Assembly (NCBI GenBank): GCA_963846005.1
Contig: CAWJUH010000006.1
Location: forward strand, 62,001-126,000
DNA: 64,000 bases
Origin: CAVSUR01 sp963846005
GTDB lineage: Bacteria; Actinomycetota; Actinomycetes; Streptosporangiales; Streptosporangiaceae
Reading direction: 5' to 3'
The position numbers and the translations under genes were made by a program. Of the stretch, positions 24,697 to 33,081 are shown piece after piece; within the stretch, counting starts at the first letter, position 1, and the number at the start of each line of letters is the position of its first letter. Under the pieces are notes generated by a model. That model was not told the origin of the DNA, ran no database searches, and saw only the letters and a program-made list of their open reading frames with translations.

Positions 24697-25539
24697 TCAC
24701 GGACGGCGGGGAAACTGCCCGAAGTCCGGCGGCCGCTTGGCCTTGAACGCCTCGCGGCCTTCCTTGGCCTCCTCGGAGCCGTAGAACAGCAGGTTGGCGT
24801 CGTGGGCGAGCTGCTGGATCCCGGCGTAGCCGTCCTCGGCGGCGTGGAAGCTGGCCTTCATCAGCCGCAGCGCGAACGGCGAGAGCGCCAGCATCTCCCG
24901 GCACCACCGGATCGTCTCGGCCTCCAGCTCGGCCAGCGGCACCACGGCGTTGACCAGGCCCATCTCCAGCGCCTGCTGCGCGTCGTAGCGGCGGCACAAG
25001 AACCAGACCTCTTTGGCCTTCTTCATGCCGATCAGTTGCGCCAGGGAACTGGCGCCGAATCCGCCGTCGAACGACCCGACCCGGGGGCCGACCTGGCCGA
25101 ACTTGGCGTTATCGGCCGCGATGGTCAGGTCGCACACCACGTGCAGCACGTGGCCGCCGCCGATCGCCCAGCCGGCCACCATCGCGACGATCGGCTTGGG
25201 GCAGCGGCGCATCGCCACGTGCAGGTCGGTGACGTGGAACCGGCCGACGCTGTCCGGGTCGGTCTGATAGCCGCTGTCACCGCGCACCCGCTGGTCGCCG
25301 CCGGAGCAGAACGCCCTGCCGCCCTCGCCGGTGAGGATGATCACCCCGACCGAGGTGTCCTCGCGCGCGACGGTCAGCGCGTCGGACATCTCGATGAGGG
25401 TCTGCGGCCGGAAGGCGTTATGCACCTCGGGACGGCAGATAGTGATCTTGGCGATGCCGTCGCCGGTGGTCTCGTACCGGATGTCGGCGTAGTCGCCGGA
25501 CTGCTGCCAGGTGATGTCCCGCTGATCAGTGTCGGTCAT
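24697..25539 (-). CDS. menB: 1,4-dihydroxy-2-naphthoyl-CoA synthase
   Basis: A protein of 280 residues that converts o-succinylbenzoyl-CoA to the naphthoyl-CoA ring in classical menaquinone synthesis. Family-specific blocks are AFCSGGDQRVRGDSGYQ, GWAIGGGHVLHVVCDLTIAA, VGPRVGSFDGGFGAS, and the end FYGSEEAKEGREAF with KRPPDFGQFPRRP. It has the MenB Asp within GSFDGG. No other men genes are adjacent. Its presence implies the o-succinylbenzoate route rather than the futalosine route found in Streptomyces. ATG 25539 is chosen. Confidence 0.93.
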   Translation of the reverse strand: MTDTDQRDITWQQSGDYADIRYETTGDGIAKITICRPEVHNAFRPQTLIEMSDALTVAREDTSVGVIILTGEGGRAFCSGGDQRVRGDSGYQTDPDSVGRFHVTDLHVAMRRCPKPIVAMVAGWAIGGGHVLHVVCDLTIAADNAKFGQVGPRVGSFDGGFGASSLAQLIGMKKAKEVWFLCRRYDAQQALEMGLVNAVVPLAELEAETIRWCREMLALSPFALRLMKASFHAAEDGYAGIQQLAHDANLLFYGSEEAKEGREAFKAKRPPDFGQFPRRP

Positions 25540-25604
25540 GGGCTCATTCTGCCCGCGCCGTCCGGGGCTTCAGGGCGCCAGGTCCGGCCGCAGCGCAGTC
25601 TCGC

Positions 25605-25874
25605 TCAGTCGCCGAACGGGAACGGGTGCAGTTCGATGATCTCGGCCTCGATCAGGCCGGCCGCGCGCAGCGGCAGCCCGGCCACGGCCGCCTCCGCGGC
25701 CTCGCGCTCCGCCTCGAAGATCAGCACGGCACCCGGCCCGCCCGGTGACCAGGCCTCGGCCAGCAGGCCCTCGGCCCGCAGCCGGGCCAGTCCGGCCAGT
25801 TCCGCCTCGGCGTGCGGGGCGATGTCGTCGCGGGTCACGCCGGGACGCGGGCGGCAGATGACCAGGATCCTCAT
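25605..25874 (-). CDS. Small muconolactone-isomerase/YCII-like ferredoxin-fold protein
   Basis: A protein of 89 residues with the beta-alpha-beta pattern MRILVICRPRPGVTRDDIAP then HAEAELAGLARLRAEGLLAE, ending AEIIELHPFPFGD. Such stand-alone dimeric alpha+beta-barrel proteins often act on small aromatic or lactone intermediates, but many are uncharacterised. It lies between a DLH-type hydrolase gene upstream (32 bases) and menB, all on the minus strand. ATG 25874 is assumed; no strong ribosome site is seen. Confidence 0.7.
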   Translation of the reverse strand: MRILVICRPRPGVTRDDIAPHAEAELAGLARLRAEGLLAEAWSPGGPGAVLIFEAEREAAEAAVAGLPLRAAGLIEAEIIELHPFPFGD

Positions 25875-25906
25875 GCCGGGCAGCGTATCGCCCGGCCGCC
25901 CGCGGC

Positions 25907-26638
25907 TCAGTTGCCGAGCAGGGCCAGGATCCTGGCCCACGCGTCGTCGCGGGCCGGCCTGCTGAACGGCGGCGTGCCCGGCCACCAGAAGGCGTGCTGC
26001 ACTCCGGGGTAGGTGACCAGTTCATGGCGGGTGCCCGCCGCGGTGAGCGCCGTCTCGATCTGCGCGCGCTCGCCCGCGCCGATGAGCGCGTCGTCCGCTC
26101 CGGCCAGGTAGAGCAGCCGGCCGCTGATGCCGGGGGTCAGGGTCAGCGTGGGCTCGGGCTGGCTCAGCGGGATGCCGGTCCCGGCCAGCCAGCCGCCGTA
26201 CAGCACCGCGGTCCGGGCCAGCGGCAGCCGGCACGCGGCCAGGTAGGCCAGATGGCCGCCGGCGCTGAATCCGATCATGGCGCCCCGCTCGATGCCCGGC
26301 TGGGCCTGCAGCCACGCCAGCGCCGCGGCCGAGTCGGCCAGGGCCTGATCACGGGTCAGCCGGTGCAGGTACCGGAAGCCCTCCGCCCGCCCGGCGTCGT
26401 CGCGGGCCAGCCACCGGCCCGGCGGCGCGTGGCGGTGGTAGAACTCCGGCGCGACGGCCAGGTAGCCCCGCTCGGCCAGGTCGCTGGTCACGGCGCGGAT
26501 GTCAGGGCTCACCCCGAACAGCTCGTGCGCCACGATCACGCCGGTCCGCTCCGGCGGCCCGTCCGGCCGGGCGGCCCAGGCCGGGAGCACGGTCCCGTCG
26601 CCGGCGCTGATCTCGATCTGCGTGCTGCTGATAGCCAT
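25907..26638 (-). CDS. Dienelactone-hydrolase family alpha/beta hydrolase with Ser nucleophile
   Basis: A protein of 243 residues. VIVAHELFGVSPDIRAVTSD and PEFYHRHAPPGRW place it in the DLH family. The nucleophile elbow is MIGFSAGGHLAY: Ser replaces the Cys of true dienelactone hydrolases. Asp in LAGADDALIG and His in GVQHAFWWPG complete the triad. It is probably a general carboxylesterase or lactonase. ATG 26638 follows GAGGG; ATG 26647 is an alternative. It is divergent from a broken XRE/MmyB-type regulator gene, the usual arrangement for that regulator family. Confidence 0.85.
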   Translation of the reverse strand: MAISSTQIEISAGDGTVLPAWAARPDGPPERTGVIVAHELFGVSPDIRAVTSDLAERGYLAVAPEFYHRHAPPGRWLARDDAGRAEGFRYLHRLTRDQALADSAAALAWLQAQPGIERGAMIGFSAGGHLAYLAACRLPLARTAVLYGGWLAGTGIPLSQPEPTLTLTPGISGRLLYLAGADDALIGAGERAQIETALTAAGTRHELVTYPGVQHAFWWPGTPPFSRPARDDAWARILALLGN

Positions 26639-26663
26639 GGCCCTCATCCTCAGCCTGGCTGAG

Positions 26664-26694
26664 ACTGGTAACCACAGCACCTTGTTACTGGTAA
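26664..26694. promoter_or_regulatory. Paired ACTGGTAA direct repeats in a divergent promoter region
   Basis: ACTGGTAA occurs at 26664-26671 and 26687-26694, 23 bases apart (about two helical turns), in the 77-base gap between the hydrolase and regulator genes. It is likely the binding site of the MmyB-type regulator. Confidence 0.45.
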
Positions 26695-26715
26695 TGACAT
26701 GCGTAGGCTGAAGTG

Positions 26716-27521
26716 ATGACCACCAGCGGAGATCCGCGGGGGCTGGGCCAGCTGCTCCGGTCCCGCCGTGAGCGGCTCGCCCCCGCCGACGTCGGCCTGC
26801 CCGCGGGCCCGCGGCGGCGCACGGCGGGCCTGCGCCGCGAGGAGGTCGCGCAGCTGGCCAGCCTGTCCGCGACCTACTACACGTTCCTGGAGCAGGGCCG
26901 CCCGGTGCGGCCGTCCGGCCCGGTGCTGGACGCGCTGGCCGCGGCGCTGCGGATGTCCGCCGCCGAGCGGCGCTACCTGCAGGTGCTCGCCTACGGCCCG
27001 GACGGTGCCGCGGGGCCGGCCCCGGTGTCGGCGGCCCGCCGCCGGAGCGGATCGACCCCGGGGTGGCCGCCCTGGTGCAGCGGCTCGACCCGGCGCCGGC
27101 GATCGTCAAGGGCCGCCGCTGGGACGTGCTGGCTGCCAACCCGGCCGCCCGCGAGCTGTTCACCGACTGGGACGCGCGGCCGCCCGCCGAGCGCAACCTG
27201 GTGCGCTGGATGTTCACCAGCAGCGAGGCCCGCGAGGTCTACGCGGAGTGGGAGCCGGAGGCCCGGGCCATGCTCGGCCGGTTCCGGCTGGCCGCCGCCC
27301 GCTATCCCGGTGACCCGGACTTCGCCGAGCTGATCACCGGGCTGCAGCGCGACAGCGAGCAGGTGCGCCGCTGGTGGCCACGGCACGACGTGACCGCGGT
27401 GGGCAGCGGGACCAAGAAGCTGCGCCACCCCCGGCTCGGCGTGACCGAGTACGCGCATGTGGTGCTGGTCGTGGCCGACCACCCGGACCAGACGCTGGTC
27501 ACGTATTCGGCGGCAGGCTGA
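26716..27521 (+). pseudogene. XRE/MmyB-family regulator gene split by a single-base shift
   Basis: From ATG 26716 the first 105 codons encode an XRE helix-turn-helix (RTAGLRREEVAQLASLSATY, YTFLEQGR). After about base 27040 a different frame carries the MmyB ligand-binding half: ERIDPGVAALVQRLDPAPA, then WDVLAANPAARELFTDW through to HPRLGVTEYAHVVLVVADHP. The total span is 806 bases, one less than a multiple of three, so one base is missing in the CCCGCCGCC run. Restored, it would be 268 residues, the normal family length. As given, the protein loses its effector domain. Confidence 0.8.
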
Positions 27522-27595
27522 CCGCCGCCGCCCGGCCTGGCTGACCGCCGGCCGGTCCGGCTGACGGCCGCCGGGCCGGGCCTCGCCGGCCGCCG

Positions 27596-28000
27596 TCACA
27601 GGCTCACGTGCGAGCGGTTCACTGCAATCGGCGGGCGGCGCACCAGGAAGGTGCCGAGCAGGACGGGCTTCGGCACCCGGACCACCGCGATCGCGAACCG
27701 CGCGGCGCCGCCGGGCGGCGGCCCGGTCGCCTGCCTGACTTGGCCCGGGGTGAAGCGGCCCCGGAAGGCCACCACGCAGACGTCGCGCGCAGCCCGCCGC
27801 GGCAGCAGGCTGAGCAGGTCATACAGCTCCCGGTTGGCGCGCCGGGTGAGCCGGGCCCGGTCCGTCAGCGCCACACCCGCGAGCCGCCCGCGGCCGTCGG
27901 TGGCGCGCCGCGCGGCGGGCAGCGCCATGAAGCACGGGGCGGCCCCGGTGCCGAAGGCGTCGCGGCCCGCGCCGCACGCCGTCAGCCCGGCCGCCAGCAC
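27596..28000 (-). CDS. Putative lipoprotein, start disturbed
   Basis: The downstream 125 residues are a coherent frame with a lipobox (LAAGLTACG) and a globular part containing ALPAARRATDGRGRLAGVAL, then RRAARDVCVVAFRGRFTPGQ. GTG 28000 is the only start in frame and leaves too short a signal sequence. The same frame continues upstream as GKRRGRAGAALLAAGLAVV, a perfect signal-peptide beginning, but no start codon precedes it before the stop of the membrane-protein gene. ATG 28113 lies in a different frame, so a frameshift in the GC-rich leader is likely. Function is unknown. Confidence 0.5.
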   Translation of the reverse strand: MLAAGLTACGAGRDAFGTGAAPCFMALPAARRATDGRGRLAGVALTDRARLTRRANRELYDLLSLLPRRAARDVCVVAFRGRFTPGQVRQATGPPPGGAARFAIAVVRVPKPVLLGTFLVRRPPIAVNRSHVSL

Positions 28001-28124
28001 GACGGCCAGCCCGGCGGCGAGGAGCGCCGCGCCCGCCCGGCCGCGGCGCTTGCCTGCCGGGCCGGCCGGCCGCCGGGCCTGCCGGGCTCGCCCGGCGGCC
28101 GGGAAGCGCGCGGGATCATCGGCG

Positions 28125-29273
28125 TCACGGCGCCTCCTCCGGCACGGCTGGCAGCCCCGCCATCGGATGCCGCCGGGCCGTCCATTCCAGCCACGCCCAG
28201 CACGACCAGCCCACCGGCAGCACCAGCCAGAAGCTGATCAGCCGGTACAGCAGCACCGCGATGGCCGTCGCCACCACCGGCCCGCTGAAGGCCACGATGG
28301 CGAAGGTCAGGCTGTCCTCCACCACGCCGAGGCCGCCGGGCGTAATCGGCAGGTTGGCGGCCAGCTGGCCGGCCCCGTAGGCCAGCAGCAGGCCATGCCA
28401 CGGCACCGAGGCACCCACGGCCAGGAACGCCACGGCCAGGCACCCGCAGTCGAGCGTCCAGTTGGCCAGCCCGAAGCCGAGTGCCGCCGCGGCCTGCCCC
28501 CGCGTCAGCCGCACCGCGGCCAGCCGGGCGATGATCCGGCCGGCCTGCACGGCGCTCTCCCCGCGCGGGTAGCCGGTCAGCCGCTGGCTCAGCCGGACCA
28601 GCGCGGACACGCACCGGATCAGGGCGCTCTTCTGCACGAACACTGCGGCCATGGCCAGGGTCAGCAGCAGCACGCCCACGATGACGCCGACCAGGTCCAG
28701 GTTCGCTCCCTCGGTCCCGGCGATCAGGGCGCCGGCCGCGGCGACCGCGGACAGCGTCACCGACGCCACCACGAAGGTCGCGGCGACCGTCCAGCCGGAT
28801 ACGGCCTCGTCGGCACCGCGCCGCCGCAGCTGCCGGTACGAGAACACGGTGGCGATCACCGTGCCGGCCGGCATCGAGTTGGTGATGGAGTTCGCGGCCA
28901 GCGTGATGCCCGCCAGCGGCCCGGTCGGCACCCGAGCCCGGCCGGCCGCGAGCAGCCGGCCTTGCAGTAGCACGAAGGCCAGGTAAGACCCCGCCTCGGC
29001 CAGCACGCCCAGCGCGACCCAGGCCCAGTTCAGCTGGGCCAGCGCGGTGGTCGCCCCGGTCAGCTCGCTCTTCTGGTCGGCCAGCTGCTCCAGCACCAGC
29101 GCCGCCAGCCCGAGCCCGATCACGTACCTGGCCACCGGCCAGGCCCGGCGGACGCGCTGCCGCCAGCCCGGCGGGGCCGGCCGGGCGCTGCGGGCGGGAC
29201 GGCCCGGCCCGGCGGCGGCACCCGCCGCGCCAGGCTGGGCCGCGTCGCGGGGCACGACCCCAGTGTCCGGCAA
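28125..29273 (-). CDS. Lysylphosphatidylglycerol-synthase-type flippase-like membrane protein (UPF0104)
   Basis: A protein of 382 residues with about eight membrane helices. It carries the LPG_synthase_TM signature: ANSITNSMPAGTVIATVFSY, then AYGAGQLAANLPITPGGLGV and EDSLT. The family includes the flippase half of MprF and free-standing lipid or glycolipid transporters. No synthetase domain is attached. The N-terminal 40 residues are Pro/Ala/Arg-rich cytoplasm. The start is TTG 29273 or an in-frame GTG five codons later. It lies upstream of the lipoprotein gene and may share its transcript. Confidence 0.82.
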   Translation of the reverse strand: MPDTGVVPRDAAQPGAAGAAAGPGRPARSARPAPPGWRQRVRRAWPVARYVIGLGLAALVLEQLADQKSELTGATTALAQLNWAWVALGVLAEAGSYLAFVLLQGRLLAAGRARVPTGPLAGITLAANSITNSMPAGTVIATVFSYRQLRRRGADEAVSGWTVAATFVVASVTLSAVAAAGALIAGTEGANLDLVGVIVGVLLLTLAMAAVFVQKSALIRCVSALVRLSQRLTGYPRGESAVQAGRIIARLAAVRLTRGQAAAALGFGLANWTLDCGCLAVAFLAVGASVPWHGLLLAYGAGQLAANLPITPGGLGVVEDSLTFAIVAFSGPVVATAIAVLLYRLISFWLVLPVGWSCWAWLEWTARRHPMAGLPAVPEEAP

Positions 29274-29370
29274 AGCGGCGGCCGCCGCGAGTCAGCCCGG
29301 CGTCCGGCGCGGCCGCGGCCGCGCCGCCGTGGCCGGGCGGTTGCGCAGCGCCGTGGTCGCCGGCCTGGGC

Positions 29371-30363
29371 TCAGGGCCGGGCGGCCCGGGCGGCCAGCTG
29401 CTCCAGCCGGGCGGCGGTGCCGTGGCGCCGGGCCTGCCGCAGCCCGGCCTTGGCCATCAGCCCGTTGGAGATCAGCAGCAGGTTCTTGCGGGGCGGCGCC
29501 ATGAAGCCGCGGACTGTGTGCGGCGCGTACACCGCCGCGCCATCGCCCGTCACCTCCAGCCAGCCGGTGAACACCCGGGTTCCGAGGCCGACCAGCTGCG
29601 GCCGGTAGGCGTGCGCCAGCAGGCCCGCGCGCCGGCCGCCCGGCGGCAGCAACCCGGCCCCGGCGACCAGGCGGAGGCCCGCGGCGTCGTGGCCGGCCAG
29701 CTCCACCGGCACCACCACCGGCCGCCCGTCGGCACCGCGGTAGGCCAGCACCCGGTGCGGCAGGACCGCGATCTTGCTGGCGTCCCGGCCGGTGTCGGTG
29801 CGCGGGCCGGTGCCGTTCCCCGGCGGCTGCTGCGGTTCTGCCCCGCCCGGCCAGGGCTGGCCGGCCACCTGCGGCTCGCCGCAGCCGCCCAGGTCCGGCC
29901 AGGTCACCATGCGCTCGACCGCGACGTCGACGAAGACCCGCTCGGCGTAGTACTCGCGCAGCAGCCGGTCCCACACCGGGCCGCGCTTGACCTCCCCGAG
30001 GAACCGCTCGGCCTGCGGGACCAGTGCCTCCAGCCGCTCGCGCGACGGCGTGAGGTCCACGCTTGCGCGGCCCTGGGCCAGCACGAACAGCGGCCGGGCG
30101 GAGAACCCGTGCTCCCGCGAGTGGAACGCCAGCGCCACCTGCGGGTTGGCGATGATCCGTTCCAGCTTCTTGCCGAAACCAAGCGAGGTGGTGAAGCCCA
30201 GCTTGCCGTCAGCACGGTCCCGCACGCCCACCGTGGCCACCGCGGTGACCACCGCGCCGCCTGCGGGCGTGAGGTAACCGACGGCGGCCGTGAGGTCACC
30301 GCCGATTACCTCGTCGGTCTCGTCCGGCCAGTGCACCGGCGCGGCCGTTCCCTGGTGTGCCAT
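29371..30363 (-). CDS. Pyridoxamine 5'-phosphate oxidase-family protein
   Basis: A protein of 330 residues, twice a single PPOX barrel. The N-terminal half (residues 20-165) is a split barrel with AVATVGVRDRADGKLGFTTS and KKLERIIANPQVALAFHSRE, matching flavin-binding relatives. A Gly/Pro linker of about 35 residues joins a second half with KIAVLPHRVLAYRGADGRP, probably a second, degenerate barrel. Substrate and cofactor (FMN or F420) are unknown. It is preceded by ATG 30363. Confidence 0.75.
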   Translation of the reverse strand: MAHQGTAAPVHWPDETDEVIGGDLTAAVGYLTPAGGAVVTAVATVGVRDRADGKLGFTTSLGFGKKLERIIANPQVALAFHSREHGFSARPLFVLAQGRASVDLTPSRERLEALVPQAERFLGEVKRGPVWDRLLREYYAERVFVDVAVERMVTWPDLGGCGEPQVAGQPWPGGAEPQQPPGNGTGPRTDTGRDASKIAVLPHRVLAYRGADGRPVVVPVELAGHDAAGLRLVAGAGLLPPGGRRAGLLAHAYRPQLVGLGTRVFTGWLEVTGDGAAVYAPHTVRGFMAPPRKNLLLISNGLMAKAGLRQARRHGTAARLEQLAARAARP

Positions 30364-30425
30364 ACCGCATTATGGGCCGCACGACGGGCGGGCGGGAGCA
30401 CCCGCAGCATCCGGGACGGGGGCCG

Positions 30426-30920
30426 TCAGCGGGACCGCGCGGTGCGGGCCAGGGCCGGGATCACCGCCGCCGCGACGACCAGGTGCAGCGAGATGAGCCC
30501 GAGGGTGGCGGCGGTGGTGGTCGCCGCGATCAGCGGCAGCGCCAGCGACGCGGCCGCCGCGGCGACGGCGGCGCCGGTCCACGCCACCCGGGCCCGCGGC
30601 GTGAACCGCTCCAGTACGGCCAGCAGCAGCCAGCCGAGCAGCCCGGCGGCCAGGCTGACGCCGATGACCTGCCCGGCGCCGATCGTCTGGACGTGACCGG
30701 TGGCGGCCATCAGGCCGCGGCCGGGCCCGAACATCGGCGCGTGGCCGGGCCCGAAGACCGCACCCCGGCCGGGGCCGAACCGGAAGGTCAGGTGGATGCC
30801 CAGCACCGGGACCTCGACGACCCAGGCCAGCGCCGCGGCCAGCGCGCCGCCCGCGGCGGCCAGCGCCCGGGCCCGGATCTGCCTGGTGTCCGCCAGGGCG
30901 GGAGCAGCGGTGGTCATCAT
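30426..30920 (-). CDS. DUF6069-family membrane protein
   Basis: A protein of 164 residues with four hydrophobic helices: ALAAAGGALAAALAWVVEVP, a helix at about 75-97, one at 105-125 and one at 130-155. A short repeat FGPGRG/FGPGH occurs in the first loop. The four-helix size and arrangement match a family of uncharacterised actinobacterial proteins. AGGAG precedes ATG 30920. It is divergent from a two-component system gene 200 bases away and may be its target. Confidence 0.75.
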   Translation of the reverse strand: MMTTAAPALADTRQIRARALAAAGGALAAALAWVVEVPVLGIHLTFRFGPGRGAVFGPGHAPMFGPGRGLMAATGHVQTIGAGQVIGVSLAAGLLGWLLLAVLERFTPRARVAWTGAAVAAAAASLALPLIAATTTAATLGLISLHLVVAAAVIPALARTARSR

Positions 30921-31119
30921 CGGTGTTCTCCTCGTCTCACTCGCAGCGCCTGGCGGCGCGGCTGAGACCAGGCTCTCCCGGGCGGCGGTCATCCGGCGTC
31001 ATCCCGGTGGCGGCGGCTGGGCTGCTGCTCCGGCCGCAGCGCGCTACTCCCTGCGGAGTACGCCGGCCGCCTCCGCCGCGACGATGGCGCCCGCCAGCTG
31101 CCGTTATACGCTCCAGGCG

Positions 31120-32403
31120 ATGAGCCTTGAGACCGCAGTCCGCCGGGCCCGGCGCTGGCGCGGCGCCGCGGGCGTCGCGCTGGTCACCGTGCTGACCGTG
31201 GCGGGCGCCTACGCTGAGGCCAACCCCCGGCACCACTACGGCGGCCTGCACCTGGCCAGTCATCCGCCGCTCGCGGCCTACCTGCTGCTGGCCCTCCCGG
31301 CTCTCGCGCTGGCCTGGCGCAACGCCCGGCCGGCCGCCGTATTCTGGCTCGCCGTGGCCGGCGCGGCCGGGTGGGCGGCGCTCGGCCAGATCGACGGGGC
31401 CGCGCTCGTACCGGTCATCGTCGCGCTGTTCTGGGTCGCACTGACCCGGCCGTGGCGGGTGGCGATTGCCGCCGGGCTGGCCGCCGCGGCCGTAATCTTC
31501 GTGACCGAGGGCCTGCTCGGGCCGTTCGGCTGGCTCGGCGGCCCGAACGCGACGATGTGGCCCGAGCTGCTCGCGGCCGGCGCGCTCGGCGCCTACGTCG
31601 CCGCCCGGCGCCAGTGGCTGGCCGCCGAGCGGGACCGTGCGGCGCGGGCCGAGCGGGCCCGCGAGGAGGAGACCCGCCGCCGCGTCGACGCCGAGCGGAT
31701 GCGGATCGCCCGCGAACTGCACGACGTCGTCGCGCATTCGATGGCGATGATCAACGTCCAGGCCACGGCGGCGAGCATGCAACTGGCCGCCGACCCGGAC
31801 GGCGCCGCCGCTGCCATCCAGGCGATCCGAAGCGCCAGCAAGTCCGGGCTGCGCGAGCTGCGGGCCATCCTCGACGTGCTGCGCCAGGCCGACGGCGACG
31901 ACGCTGACGGAAGCGGCGGCCCGTCGGTGCCGGAACCTGACCTGCAGGCCATCGCGGCGCTGGCCGCGGCCACCACCGCAGCCGGCACGCCGGTCCGGCT
32001 GGATGCCGCCGGGGCCGGGCTGGATGCCGCCCCGGGACAGGCGCTGCCGCCGCCGGTCGCACTGGCGGCCTACCGCATCGTGCAGGAGTCGCTGACCAAC
32101 GTGGTGCGCCACGCCGGGCGGGTCGCCGCGACCGTGACCCTGCGGCACGCGGACGGATTCCTGCAGGTGGAGGTGGTGAACGAAGCCGGGGCGGCGGTGC
32201 CGGCCTCGGGCGACGGGGCCGGGGCGGGGCTGGCCGGGATGCGCGAGCGGGCCGCCGCGCTCGGCGGCACGCTGGAGGCGGGCCCGCGGCCCGGCGGCGG
32301 GTTCGCGGTCCGCGCCCGGCTGCCGGTCACCGGCCGGCCCGCGGAGCCTGCCCCGCAGGCGGCGCCGGCTGCGCCGCCGCGGCCGGTGGCGAGCCAGCCG
32401 TGA
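31120..32403 (+). CDS. Sensor histidine kinase, NarL/LuxR-partner (HisKA_3) type
   Basis: A protein of 427 residues. The N-terminus has five to six membrane helices (residues 15-155) and no large outside sensor, so it probably senses the membrane. A basic coiled linker leads to the phosphoacceptor RIARELHDVVAHSMAM (His at about 191). The ATP-binding half has QESLTNVVRHAG (N box) and GLAGMRERAAALGGTLEAG (G boxes). A Pro/Ala tail of 30 residues follows. The stop overlaps the response-regulator start (GTGA). ATG 31120 has only a weak ribosome site. Confidence 0.9.
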   Translation: MSLETAVRRARRWRGAAGVALVTVLTVAGAYAEANPRHHYGGLHLASHPPLAAYLLLALPALALAWRNARPAAVFWLAVAGAAGWAALGQIDGAALVPVIVALFWVALTRPWRVAIAAGLAAAAVIFVTEGLLGPFGWLGGPNATMWPELLAAGALGAYVAARRQWLAAERDRAARAERAREEETRRRVDAERMRIARELHDVVAHSMAMINVQATAASMQLAADPDGAAAAIQAIRSASKSGLRELRAILDVLRQADGDDADGSGGPSVPEPDLQAIAALAAATTAAGTPVRLDAAGAGLDAAPGQALPPPVALAAYRIVQESLTNVVRHAGRVAATVTLRHADGFLQVEVVNEAGAAVPASGDGAGAGLAGMRERAAALGGTLEAGPRPGGGFAVRARLPVTGRPAEPAPQAAPAAPPRPVASQP

Positions 32404-33065
32404 TCAGGGTCCTGCTCGCTGACGACCAGGCCCTGGTCCGGGCCGGCTTCCGCGTGCTGGCCGGATCGGCGCCCGACATCGAGGTGGTCGGCGAGGCCGC
32501 CGACGGCGCGGCCGCGGTCGAGCTGGCCCGCTCGCTGCAGGCCGAGGTGGTGCTGATGGACATCCGCATGCCGGGCACCGACGGCCTGGAGGCCACCCGG
32601 CGGATCGCCGCCGACCCCGGGCTGAGCGGCGTGCGCGTGATCATCCTGACCACCTTCGAGCAGGACGAATACGTGTTCGAGGCCATCCGCTCGGGCGCCA
32701 GCGGCTTCCTGGTCAAGGACACCGAGCCCGAGGACCTGGTCAACGCCATCCGGGTCGTGGCCCGCGGGGACGCGCTGCTGTCGCCGGGAGTCACCCGCCG
32801 GCTGATCTCCAGCATCGCCGGCCGCGCCCCGGCCCGCCCGCTGGACTCCTCCGCCCTGTCCGCGCTCACCGAGCGGGAGAAAGAGGTCCTCGCCCAGGTC
32901 GCTGCCGGGATGAGCAACGACGAGATCGCCGCGAGCCTGTTCATGAGCCCGCTGACCGCCAAGACCCACGTCAGCCGGGCCATGGCCAAGCTCGGCGCCC
33001 GTGACCGAGCCCAGCTGGTCGTGATCGCCTACGAAACCGGCCTGGTCCGCCCGGGACTGTCCTGA
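32400..33065 (+). CDS. Response regulator, NarL/FixJ family (LuxR DNA-binding domain)
   Basis: A protein of 221 residues. The receiver domain has ADDQALVRAGF, the phospho-accepting Asp54 in VLMDIRMPGTDG and Lys in GFLVKDTEPEDL. The C-terminal LuxR helix-turn-helix reads LTEREKEVLAQVAAGMSNDE, IAASLFMSPLTAKTHVSRAM. GTG 32400 overlaps the kinase stop, so the pair is produced together and is certainly cognate. The regulated genes are unknown; the divergent DUF6069 gene is the nearest candidate. Confidence 0.95.
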   Translation: MIRVLLADDQALVRAGFRVLAGSAPDIEVVGEAADGAAAVELARSLQAEVVLMDIRMPGTDGLEATRRIAADPGLSGVRVIILTTFEQDEYVFEAIRSGASGFLVKDTEPEDLVNAIRVVARGDALLSPGVTRRLISSIAGRAPARPLDSSALSALTEREKEVLAQVAAGMSNDEIAASLFMSPLTAKTHVSRAMAKLGARDRAQLVVIAYETGLVRPGLS

Positions 33066-33081
33066 GCCGAGCGCCTGCGCG

